Origin: Kuschelorhynchus macadamiae
Taxonomy: Eukaryota > Arthropoda > Insecta > Coleoptera > Curculionidae
Length of the DNA stretch: 64,000 nucleotides
Direction of reading: 5' to 3'
NCBI GenBank assembly: GCA_030620095.1
Contig: JAUTXW010005211.1
Location: 682,001 to 746,000, forward strand
Made by a program: the position numbers and the translations under genes. The notes beneath the pieces were generated by a model, which did no database searches, had not been told where the DNA came from, and was given only the letters and a program-made list of their open reading frames with translations. This document shows positions 9,850 to 24,622 of the stretch, piece after piece. How positions within the stretch are numbered: position 1 is the first letter of the stretch; every line of letters begins with the position of its first letter.

Positions 9850-12690
9850 TTGTCTAGCAGGAATATTACAATCACTTATAAAAACGCCGGGGGCCTGAAT
9901 GGTAAAACAAATGAATTTTTCAAGTCTATGTCTTTCTGCGATAGCCATTTGGTGGCTATTACCGAAACTTGGATCCAGGATGGAGTTCATGATCGCGAAC
10001 TATTCAACGACAACTTCATTGTATATAGAAAGGACCGCAATCTTGACATAATGAATGTCACCAGGGGAGGTGGTGTCCTGCTTGGAATTAGGCATGATAT
10101 AACTGCTACTAGACTGGACTTGCACGAACTTGAAGAACTGGTACCCGAGGTAGATGTCTTGGGATGTAAACTTAATGTTAATAATTGTACATTTTTTTGT
10201 TTTCACTATTTACATTCAGCCCAATTCACTACTATAGCTTTACCAGAGTTTGCTTGACTATCTTTCATCTTTTGAGCTTATTCAAGATGAAAAAGTAATT
10301 TTTATTGGGGATTTTAATATCAGCTCTAATGCCAACACTAAACTCGAAATGTTAAACGAGTTCCTGTCACTAGGGGACTATATTCGATCTAACTCAATAA
10401 CCAATCCCCAAGGCAACACTCTGGACCTTGTAATTTCTAATCTATCATGTCAGGTCAACCGAGAGGATCTGCCCCTTGTCAGGGAAGATCCTACCCATCC
10501 GCCCTTTAGTGTGTCCTTAAAATTATCGTCCAACGATGACACCCCATTTGATTATTTTCCATCTAACACAAACAAAAGCTACAATTTTAAAAAAGCCAAC
10601 TTCTTTCTGATCTATCAGCTTTTATCAAACACTGATTGGAATTTTTTGAAGAATGAACCTAATGTTAACACCCAAGTAAGCCTTTTCTATGAAACATTGT
10701 ACAAAATCCTTGATTTATCCGTTCCCATGTTTAAAAAGTACAACAAATATAATAAGACCTCTTATCCAACTTGGTACACCAAGGAAATACTAAGTGATTT
10801 AAAGCGTAAGAAACAGCTTCATAAGAGATTTAAGTTATCTGGCTTGCGATCCGACTATCAGTCATTCTCTAGACTTAGACATGCCATTAAGGTCAAAGTT
10901 GACGGTGCCTATAAAACATATATAGACACCACTGAATCATCAATTAAAACTGATCCCAAGCATTTTTGGAAATATATTCGGCAGAAACGTAACAAGACCC
11001 GCATCCCGGGATGTATGACCCTCGGTCCATTATCACTTGAGACTCCACAAAATATTGTGAATGGTTTTGCCGAATTTTTTAATAGTATCTATGTAGATTC
11101 CTCTGTTCCACTCCTTACTAACCTGGACGAGTCAAGCATCTCGCAGAACAAACAATTAACCATATTTCTCAGTCTGAAGTTTATAGGGCACTGAAGCAAC
11201 TCAAAAATACTAACACAGCTGGACATGATAAAGTACCCTCTTTTATACTCCGTGACTGTTCTCAATGCTTAGTGACACCCCTTTATCATATATTCAATAA
11301 CGCCATATCATCTAATATGTTCCCTGATGAATGGAAAAATCTAAGATCTGTCCATTATTTAAGGGTGGCGAAATCAACATCACACACTACAGACCAATTT
11401 CTATTCTATCCAACTTCTCGAAGGCCTTTGAGATCTGCATTTATAACAAACTGTTTCATCAAATAAAGAACTTAATTTCACCCTTGCAACATGGCTTCTT
11501 TTCAAAAAGGTCAACTGTAACTAATCTTGCTAGTTTCTTACAAAAAGCCTATCACGCTATTAACTCAAGAAATCAACTTGACGTTGTATGCACAGACTTT
11601 TCGAAGGCCTTTGATAAGTTGGATCATGGTTTGGTTGCTTCGAAAATGTTTAGACTGGGACTTCATACTAATTTAGTTAAACTTTTTATCTCCTATCTCA
11701 GTGGTGGATCCCAGTTTGTTGAATTCAATGGATTCAGATCTAATGAGTTTAGTGTTCCAAGCGGTGCCCCTCAGGGCAGCAACCTTGCTCCTCTTATATT
11801 TGCCATATTTATAAATGCTATCACCTTGAATATTTCGTCCCATTGCTTGTTGTTTGCCTGATGACCTTAAAATATTTAGAATCATAAAAGACTTTCAGGA
11901 TTGCCTTAAGTTGCAAGAGGACATTGAAACCCTATCAACCTGGTGTGTAACTAACAAACTTCCACTAAATGTCAGTAAATGTAAGTCTATGTCAATATCC
12001 ATTCTTCACCATGAAATTAACTTCAGTTATAAATTGGCAAGAGCACTATCTTCCTAAAGTTGATCATGTGCGCGATTTAGGAGTGATAATAGATAAAAGA
12101 CTTAATTTCAATAGGCAAATTGATGATGTTGTACAATCATCTTTAAAGACCTTGAGGTTTATCTTCGGAGCAACTAAGGATTTTAACAATGTTGAGAGTT
12201 TGATTAGCCTATTTAACTCATTGATCAAGTCAAGACTTCAATATGCAGCTCTGGTATGGTATCCTTATTACACCTCCCACCTGGACAGGCTTGAATATGT
12301 TCAGCGCAGATTTCTCAAATACTTAAGCTTTAAACAGGATGGCGCCTACCCCCCAAGGGGATGTGATCATCAATTATTACTTACAAGATTTAACATTCAT
12401 TCTCTAAATCAAAGTGCTATTTTATCTAGCCAACTCTTTATTTATAAACTGTGTAATAATATGGTGAACTCGACCGATCTATTGAACAATCTTGATTTTT
12501 TGTTCCTCCAAAAAACACGCTCTCACACCTTAAATTTTATCTTGAAAACCGTCCTACTCTCATTGCTAGAAATGCACCTTTATATCGAGCCTGTTCATGG
12601 TTTAACATACTACATATTAATGGTAATGTAGATCTTTTCAATGATTCTATTGGTACCTTCAAGAGGAAAATTGTAGCTCTCAATTTTTAA
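9850..12690 (+). pseudogene. ORF2 endonuclease-reverse transcriptase, nearly complete, frameshifted
   Basis: Endonuclease: ITYKNAGGLNGK at 9875, VAITETWIQDG at 9955, RGGGVLLGI at 10065, VIFIGDFNISSN at 10300 and LDLVISNL at 10425; the SDH motif reads REDPTHPPF. RT: KNTNTAGHDKVPSFILRDC near 11205, YRPISILSNFSKAFE near 11388, PLQHGFFSKRSTVTNLA at 11480, the catalytic VCTDFSKAFDKLDH at 11590 and PSGAPQGSNLAPLIF at 11758. At the LFADDLKIF catalytic site one extra T at about 11860 shifts the frame inside the ADD codons. Thumb and C-terminal blocks follow to a TAA at 12688. Other shifts lie near 10250, 11180-11330 and 11970-12060. Confidence 0.85.
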
Positions 12691-12902
12691 TTGATTTATT
12701 TTAAGTCATGTACATCTGGTTAGATTATTTGTGGTATAACTTATTTTTAGATTTAAATTTGGTTTATTATTTTATATCTGCCCAGCCACTGTAGTCATCG
12801 GCTGATATCAATGTTAAGTTTCTTTTTGTTTTTAGTGCCTAAATTGTCTTTTTATTGGGATTTCCTGTTAGACAATAAAATATTTGAATTTAAATTTGAA
12901 TT

Positions 12903-13431
12903 TTTATGGACTAGTTCATTGTGCTGGTGGTGACCAATTTCCAACTGTTTATTAAGGGCGTGTTCAATTCTGGTTTTGCCGAAGACTTTTTTTTTTATGA
13001 CGGCCTGCAAATGCACTTTGGAAATAATCTGTCTTTTTACAGCTTTATGGAAATTGTTTAAATGGGAAAAACCAGTTTTATTCCAGAGACCTTTTTAATT
13101 TTCAAAAAATAAACATGGCCAACAAAATAATTTACTTATATTTTCACACCCTGTTAGCCATTTAAATTGTTTGTATTGTTTTTCCAGATAAAAATGTCTA
13201 ATACAGGTTTTCATTTTTGTGGGTAAATTTTTCATAAGCGGTTTTGCCCTTCCTTTGGAAATTATTTGAGGCTTATCAGCGAAGTTTAATGTTGAAAATC
13301 CCTTTATTATTAAGATACACCACACATTCACACACACTCTTCTTACTAAATTCTTCAACATTTTCAACTTTATTACCGACAGCCGAAGTTGACGGTATTT
13401 GCATATCCAGTTCCGTATTATTGTCTTCCAT
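12903..13431 (-). pseudogene. hAT transposase, N-terminal half with TTF-type zinc finger
   Basis: From an ATG at 13431 (MEDNNTELDM...) the minus strand reads an acidic N-terminus. After a frameshift near 13280 comes a TTF-type zinc-finger region with KQYKQFKWLTGCENI and KLFCWPCLFFEN (about 13095-13190), the W...FC.PC.LF pattern of ZMYM1-like hAT proteins. A TAA follows FFEN. The frame then resumes with WNKTGFSHLNNFHKAVKR and FGKTRIEHALNKQL and stops abruptly at about 12903, where the retroelement tail begins. It is colinear with the C-terminal half at 7956-9110, so both are parts of one transposase gene. Confidence 0.75.
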
Positions 13432-14499
13432 ATCGCACCATGCACGACGCGACGTACGTATCACACAACACACGGATAGCCGTTCAAACAAAGAACCTAC
13501 TCCAACGATAGCTTCCGCTCACACTTAAAGCACACGACTGAAATGCAAACATTGCAAACAGCCAGTGGAAAGTTCAATAACCTCTGGCTTGATTCACAGG
13601 AAATCAAGCATACAGGACTCGGCTGCAGAGAAGCTAGCGCCCCGTATAGGTTCTATTCGATTCTATTGCTCGGTGGGAGACAAGGTCGCATTTATTATGG
13701 GCTGGTGAGCGCTGATATAGGAATAGGTAAGGGTATACTATCAGAGTTGTTTCATACTGGCGACCCATTTGTATTCCCTTATAAATCTTGTGTGAATCAG
13801 GGATGCAGTTTCCAGTATCAATAAGCCAGGCAAGGTAAGGATTTTTTGTTGATAAAACCAAGGCCTAAAATGATCTCTAAAGTTGGCCTGGCACATAAAG
13901 ATTGAGATTTTGTAATTTGAATTAAACTGATACTAAGATCAAAATCCCCAGAACAGAATACGATTTCTCAAATGGGTTTTTATGCTTCTTGTGTTATGTT
14001 GGTGGATTCTTCTCTGTCTTATGGCTATCGATATGTGTGTAAAATCTCTAATATCCGATTTTTTTATTAATTGTATTTTAAAACTGCTTTTTTTTAATGT
14101 GACTTATTTTAATTCTATGTATATTCTATCATTTTTTTTTTAATTATGTTTTGTTTATTTACATTTTTTTTATCTCACTGACATATCAAAAATGTGTGGG
14201 TACCCTACCTCATAGTGAGTTGAACTATTGAATTTTTAGTGTAAGATTTTTTCCAGCTTTGTCAACAAGAACCAAATATTTAAACAATAAAGCATATTTG
14301 ACTACTGACTATTTTCTTGAGGTTATATTGATAACAGCAATTTTGGTCCACATACATTTTATTTGCCTAATAATTATTTTTTAAGTTTTTCTAAATTGTG
14401 TTAATGACCCAATAGTGATAATGTGAATTGACAAACGATTAGATGCAATAATTATTCAATCACCATCTCATCCTAGCAACGTGGCTATATCTAATATTG
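13432..14499. other. No gene recognised
   Basis: The first 100-250 bases may hold the lost 5' flank and terminal repeat of the hAT element, including a GCGCCCC-containing stretch near 13640 that only weakly resembles its other end. Frames at 13543-13861 have no recognisable motif. The remainder is AT-rich with long T runs. Confidence 0.5.
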
Positions 14500-16488
14500 T
14501 TGTAATAATATTTTTCTGGTTTATATAATGTTAATGATACTGTTGGAATATTTTATAATATTTTGTTTCAAGCTATCGATCTGTTTATTCGTCTGAAGAC
14601 ACCCAAATTTCCTAAATGGTTCTCGCATGAGTTAAAGCAGCTAATTTTTCTTAAAAAAGCTATGCATAAAAATTACAAAGAAAACAAGCAATGGGATACA
14701 TATATTGAATATTCAGAGTTACGTAATAGATGTAAATGTTTAAAAAGAAAATGTTATTCTGAATATCTGAGAAATATTGAGAACTCCATTGAGGGTGATG
14801 TTAGTGTGTTTTGGAAGTTTGTTGGTTCTCAGAGAAATGATAATATTATTCCTTCTTGCATGTTTTTGGACGAAATTTCTTGTGATAATGGTCCATCAAT
14901 TGTGAATTTATTTGGAAGCTATTTCCAGAAAACATACAAAGCAGACGTTAATAATACAGATACTTATAACAGTAATAATAGTAATAATAATAGTGTAAAT
15001 ACTATTGATTTGCATGATTTTAAAATTTCTTTAACTACAGTATTTGACACCATAACTCATCTAAAGTCTAATAGGAGCCCTGGACCTGATGGAGTACCAC
15101 AAGATCTACTGAAAAATTGTGTATATTCACTATCCAAACCTCTCTGGATATTGTTTAATGAATCTTTAAAAAATGGTACCTTCCCTGAACAGTGGAAGCA
15201 CAGCTTTATAACTCCTGTTTTTAAATCAGGGGACAGAGCTAATATTTGTAATTACAGACCGATCTCCATCATTAACTCAATTCCTAAACTCTTTGAAAGG
15301 ATTATTTGTGAACTCTTGAGCACATCTTTTTCGTCTATAGTGTCTCCTCGACAACATGGCTTTTATAAAGGCAGATCAACCGCCACTAATATGCTTCTTT
15401 ATACCCAACATGTGCTCGTGGCTTTGGAGGGTCGGTGTCAGGTTGATTCCATTTACACTGACTTTTCCAGGGCCTTTGACACAGTAGATCATGATCTGCT
15501 GCTTCAGAAGCTGAAATCTTTGGGTGTTAGAGGTAACTCTTTGTCATGGATGGCAGGTTATTTGAAAGAGAGGAGACAATATGTTCATATTAAAGGTTTT
15601 ACTTCACGGGAAATTATTGTAAAGTCAGGAGTGCCTCAGGGTAGCCATTTATCCCACCCTTATCTATTCAATATATTTATTAATGACTTATCTAATGAAA
15701 TTAACTCAGAACACCTTTTTTATGCTTTTATTTAATTATTAAATCCTTGGAGGATTGTGTAGCCCTACAATATGATCTTGATCATATATACAATTGGTGC
15801 TGTAGAAACAGGTTGTATTTAAATATTAATAAATGGAAGTTCATTAAATTTTTCAGAACAACCAATGTGATTAACTATAATTATACAATTAATAGAGAAG
15901 AATTAGAGAGGGTAAATTCAATTTCTGATTTGGGTATAATATTGGACAGTAAACTTAGCTTTGACTTACATTACAATCATATAATTAATAAATCACTAAA
16001 ACTTCTAGGCTTTATTAGCAGATTTACACAACGGTTTTCATCTGTTAAATCTATGCTTTCTTTACAAAAGTCTGGTTCGATCGAGGCTTGAGTATTTATC
16101 TAGTGTATGGTCACCTTATTATCTAGTCCATATCTCCAATATTGAAACAGTACAAAATAAGTATATTAAATTGCTTGCTTTTAGAGTAAAATTTCCCCTT
16201 ACTTCTCAGAACTATAGTGAGGCTAGAATTAGATTTGGATTGGAGTCCTTGAAATCTAGAAGGGTAAAATTGGATATTATTTTTCTTTTTAAGTTAATTA
16301 ATGGTTTAATGGACTGTTCGGAATTGTTATATTTGATTGGTTTAAGGGTACCAGCTCGGCAAACCAGAGCTATGGAATTGTTTGCAATTGAATTTCATCG
16401 CTGCAATTATGGAGTTTTCTCACCACTGTCTAGAATTGCAGCCAATGACAATAAAGTGAATATAGACTTTTTTTTATTCTCTTGAAAG
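14500..16488 (+). pseudogene. Non-LTR reverse transcriptase lacking the YADD box
   Basis: A long open frame (ATG at 14563, upstream coding visible from 14500) runs to 15735. It contains SNRSPGPDGVPQDLLKNC (15065), YRPISIINSIPKLFERI (15255), PRQHGFYKGRSTATNML (15345), the motif A box IYTDFSRAFDTVDHDLL (15450) and SGVPQGSHLSHPYLFNIFI (15625). At 15717-15737, where YADD should stand, the sequence reads FYAFI followed by a stop, so the catalytic aspartate pair is lost. Reading then continues with the NRLYLNINKWKF thumb motif and ISDLGIILD. A frameshift near 16075 leads to the C-terminal part, which ends at 16485. Confidence 0.85.
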
Positions 16489-16654
16489 TTTTAAAAGAAA
16501 AGTTTGAAAAATTAATTTTAGTTTATTTACTCATAAGATTATTATGTAGCACTAATATTTAGCTGTAGCCTAAGTGATATATGTAATTTATTTGTGAACA
16601 TGTAGTTATGTGATTTAATGGGTATTTATACCTGTAAATAAATAAATAAATAAA
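14500..16654 (+). mobile_element. 5'-truncated non-LTR retrotransposon with TAAA tail
   Basis: Coding similarity begins at about 14500 in the linker before the RT domain and continues to a stop at 16485. A short 3' UTR follows, ending in five TAAA repeats (16635-16654). Both ORF1 and the endonuclease are missing, which is usual for incomplete target-primed reverse transcription. The polymerase is closely related in motif wording to the element inside the hAT relic. Confidence 0.85.
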
Positions 16655-18419
16655 CCTCCTCTTAAAGTGTGGTCTAATACAATTATTATGGATCTTCAGA
16701 GACCTAATAAGTTTCAGCTATATACTTGACTAAGAACTAAGTAGCTACTGCTTTTTCATTATTTCCAGAATGAAATATATGAGAATATATGTGGTGCGGG
16801 GGGCCTACTGCTAGGGGGACCGGTGATAATGTGTAATGGAGACCAAGGAAAACCATGGTTATTATTATTTTTTAAGTCATCAGTTATTTTCTGTGGGAGA
16901 GTGGATATAGTGGACAACTGCAGGGGGCCTAAAATTTGTAGCTATGCAACTACCCCAGAACAGTTGCCTGGACAAATTATGACTCATTTTCTTTTCAGAA
17001 CTGTAATAAAGGAGGTGTAAGATGCATTTCTCACAGGTTATTCATGGCTGGGTTTTCCGGTAGAGTATTTTAGGAGAAACTAAAGCTAGATTTATATAAC
17101 AATACACTTAGTTCTTAATACTAAGAATATGTTATATGAACCACGGTTAAATTTTATTACTTTTGCGCCTATTAACTAGTCAAAAAAATCAGTCACCTCA
17201 AGATTACATAATGTAAAATATACCTGTAGAGTTTAAAAAGCGACGCTTTAAGGCCTCCATAATCTCTAACTGTTTGAAAAAACTTGAAAATACGGTCAAT
17301 TCCAAAATAACTCATTTTGTGCCCTCTCTTTTTTCTTTAATATTTCCTCTAATGTATTTATATTTATTGTTTTTAACCTAGCTTAAGAATTATTTTTCAC
17401 TCTCTCTTGACTTTCAGCATTGCGCTAATTGAAGAATTTTATTGTTTCAACCAATGGCCACTTCTTCGGGATTTCAGTTAAGCCAACATGACCAATTTTC
17501 ATTTTTCAGAGTATTAATTGGCTCTGATGTGCTTATCAGGAATCTGAAGTCGTACTTTATCGAAGGACGGCGTTCCGTTTTTGAGATATATGCAGTAAAA
17601 TTTTGCAATTTTGTAGTAATCTAATTAAATACATAAAACTAGAATACCCGAATAATATATATTTTTCTTTTATAACGAGATCTCTCTCAAAAATTACATC
17701 AATAAAATTACTGTTTGCCAAAATTTTAATAGGTTTTTTCTTTTAGTGTTTTATGTTGGTGACCATTGTCATTCAAAAAGAAAATGCAGTACATATTGAA
17801 TTAAGAAAATCGACAAATGCTGATCAAAGCAGTAATTCTTATTTCTCAATCAATTTGTACAAAAATTTCTGAAAAAAGTAGAAATGAAGGTGTAAAACTG
17901 TATAAAATTCTGAACTTTGATAAAGGATATTTTGAAAACGAAACTCACCAAAAGTGTGACTTCGGATTCATGATGAGCACCTCAAAATCTACTGCTGTGC
18001 AAAAAATTGTTGAGATCGGTTAGGATACTCTTTACTGCATACTTACCCAAATTTCTCCTGAAGTTCCTCGTCGAAGCATCGTAACAAATGTCAGCAGTCT
18101 CGCTCGAGAAAGGAAGGCTTTGGCTGGCACTGTTGGTAGTAATAAATAAAAAAAGTTCCAATTTTCTAGAATCCCAAATATACTTAAAAGTAAGAAATAT
18201 ACCCTCCCCCATATGAAAATGCCCAGAGCATTTTCATTAAATTAGTAAGTAGGCACCGTACATAGTTTAAACTGACCTTTAGTTGTTTATACAATTGGAA
18301 CTCTGGAAACCTTCTGTCCCGCAAATAACTTTTATTACACGTTCTAACATCCACTCTAATTGTTTTAAACTGATATATTTTATGATAACCGTAGTATCGA
18401 TATTAATATTAGGAGCAAG
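16655..18419. other. No gene recognised
   Basis: Short frames (for example 16823-17020, 17442-17624 and 17817-18023 on plus) lack known motifs. The sequence TAGAATCCCAAATA at 18167-18180 recurs at 20904-20917 inside a longer similar context, hinting at a dispersed repeat copy in both places. Confidence 0.5.
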
Positions 18420-19745
18420 GACATTCCGTTTTGATCTTTGTTGCAGGGCAGAGGGTGAAGGTACTCAGAATGCCACTTTTTTCCAAAATCCCTGTGCATA
18501 CGTTGCAGTAATTGCGATGGCGGCAGTCTGTTCAAAGGTGAATTTGAAGTATCTGGATCGGGCAATGTTGATTGATTGAATGATGATTCTTTTTTCACAT
18601 TGCAACCTGTCCGGACAAAGAGGTGGCGGCTAAGTACCGGTTCTATTTGTTTGCTAGCAGTATTTAACTCTTTATATGTAAATGTTTGGTTTCCGACAAC
18701 CCGTTGTAAATGTGTTAAAAGATTTAATGTTGGATTATCAAATACCACCCATCATTCATATGAGGTGTACGGCTAACTTCTCCGCGTATTCTCTAGTGAC
18801 GCAAATATCTTTCGGCGCCAATAAAGTTTGTACAGCAATCCGAGTATATATTTTGACATAAATCATGCCTAGTAAATAAAGCATCGTAACGCTGCCAGAA
18901 AAGCTTTTGAGGTCATATCCGAGACTAACTCTAATTGTACGGTTTTAACAACACAACAAATAAACAGGCAAACGTATGATTTGGTAGTTTTAGCACCATG
19001 ACATCTATTCATGTAAATAGTAAAAGGACCGTAAAAATCCACACCTACATTTTTAATGGCTTTAAGTGAAAAATACGATATTTAGGCAAATGCCTAGTGT
19101 GATGAGGAGTCAAAAGACATTGAGGTCCCTGCCACCATAAAAATCAGTGAGTTCTGTAAACATACCACGCGGCCCACAATCTGCCGGATTGTCCTTAGAG
19201 GGTATGTACTATATAGTGCCGAAACTGGGACACTATTTTCTCTTGTATATACGACACACGATTACTTACAAAAGTTTCCATAGGTCAGGGCAATTCCGAA
19301 TCCATTTTAAAGTAGCTATACTACCGCTATATGCATAAATGTTATGTAAAATTGATTTCAGTGAAAGTATGCAACACAAAATGCTGATTCTTTTATGGGG
19401 TGGAACTCATGATTTTGTACAGGCGGAAAAGGAAAAAGAACTGTTCTCAAAAATATTTCAGAATAATAAGCCTTTTCTGAAGCGTCTCAAAAGCCTCGGT
19501 TAAATTTTTGTAGCTGTATGAATGGGTTATCTGGCTAGATATTTTATAACTGCGTAAAAGATCAAATTCGAACTTAAATTTTTCTAGATAGAAATAATTT
19601 CCGAAGCGGGACTCTTATCCCAACCTAATTCTAAAGCCCATATGCAATTTAGCAAGTACAAGGTGTTAAAAAACCTAAAGGATCAAATATGCGAGCTAAA
19701 TTAGATAAGACAGAACGTATTGTACTAGCATTATGTAAGCTTTTA
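18420..19745 (-). pseudogene. BEL/Pao LTR-retrotransposon pol relic (RT end, RNase H, integrase)
   Basis: Reading on minus, blocks in normal Pao order appear in shifting frames. They are RSVLSNLARIFDPLGFLTP (19650-19715), LELGWDKSPASEI (19595-19640), KWIRNCPDLWK and TFVSNRVSYIQEKI (19230-19330), DNPADCGPRGMFTELTDF (19145-19195), and integrase KNVGVDFYGPF with KTTKSYVCLFICCVVK and LELVSDMTSKAF (18905-19060). Then come CTNFIGAERYL, with the D of the usual DNGTNF replaced (18795-18835), VVGNQTFTYKELNT (18665-18710) and LLQRMHRDFGKKWHSEYLH (18455-18525). The rest of pol, gag and LTRs were not found. The upstream end stops at a (TA)n tract and the downstream end fades near 18420. Many shifts and stops make it old. 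Confidence 0.8.
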
Positions 19746-19760
19746 AAGAAGTAAAAAAAA

Positions 19761-24234
<4,474 letters not shown>

Positions 24235-24622
24235 AAAACTACAAATTAGTTTTATACAATTTTTAAAAGTGTAAATGCAATGTAATGTGTAAATGATGTA
24301 AAAATGTATAACCTTGACAAAGCAACTAAGAACATCCACCTTGCTTTTTAAAGTAGGCAACCACGTATCACGTAAACAATAACAATCTCTTATACCTATT
24401 ATAACACGTACGTTGTCATTTAAAGAACCTAAAATACAATATTTATCTAAACATGGGGATATTTTTCTACTGAATTGTATGAATTTACATTTACCTAAAT
24501 TAAGTTTTATTCCATTACTGTTCAAATTTTGTGAGGTCATTTTGCAGATGATTTAACTTTCTTCAAGAGTCTGTTCTATAAATATTTTCAAGTCATCTGC
24601 ATACCCATAAATCCCATAATAA
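24235..24622 (-). pseudogene. Short non-LTR reverse-transcriptase fragment with intact YADD
   Basis: On minus the sequence reads GYADDLKIFIEQTLEES (YADD codons at 24592-24603), then a stop. It continues with NLNSNGIKLNLGKCKFIQFS and a degraded thumb segment ending near 24235. YADD holds the catalytic aspartates of reverse transcriptases, and NGI.LN..KCK is the motif that follows it in non-LTR enzymes. Nothing upstream or downstream extends the match, so this is an isolated island of about 390 bp. Confidence 0.7.

Larger units (their letters stand above)
9176..12902 (+). mobile_element. 5'-truncated non-LTR retrotransposon inserted in the hAT element
   Basis: The element begins inside ORF1 (about 9176), continues through a nearly complete ORF2, and ends with a 3' UTR whose last bases repeat TTTGAATTTAAATTTGAATTT (12880-12902, shown in part). 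The hAT reading frame resumes on the minus strand immediately after, at about 12903, so this end of the insertion is sharp. It is the best-preserved ORF2 in the window, with about four frame breaks. No target-site duplication was recognised because the left junction is unclear. Confidence 0.8.
7847..13431 (-). mobile_element. hAT-like DNA transposon (ZMYM1-like), split by a retroelement
   Basis: The C-terminal half of a hAT transposase (about 7956-9110, minus) and its N-terminal half (12903-13431, minus) lie in the same orientation. They are separated by the plus-strand non-LTR element at 9176-12902. A candidate hAT terminal sequence, CAGGGGCGTGTGGTG, starts at 7847, about 110 bp past the transposase stop, a suitable place for the 3' terminal repeat. 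The matching terminus beyond 13431 was not clearly found. The part joining the two halves appears shorter than in the family, so a deletion probably accompanied the insertion. Confidence 0.7.

Noticed and set aside
17442..17624. 60-codon plus-strand frame
   Set aside because: No similarity to any family I know, AT-rich composition, and no splice or promoter context.
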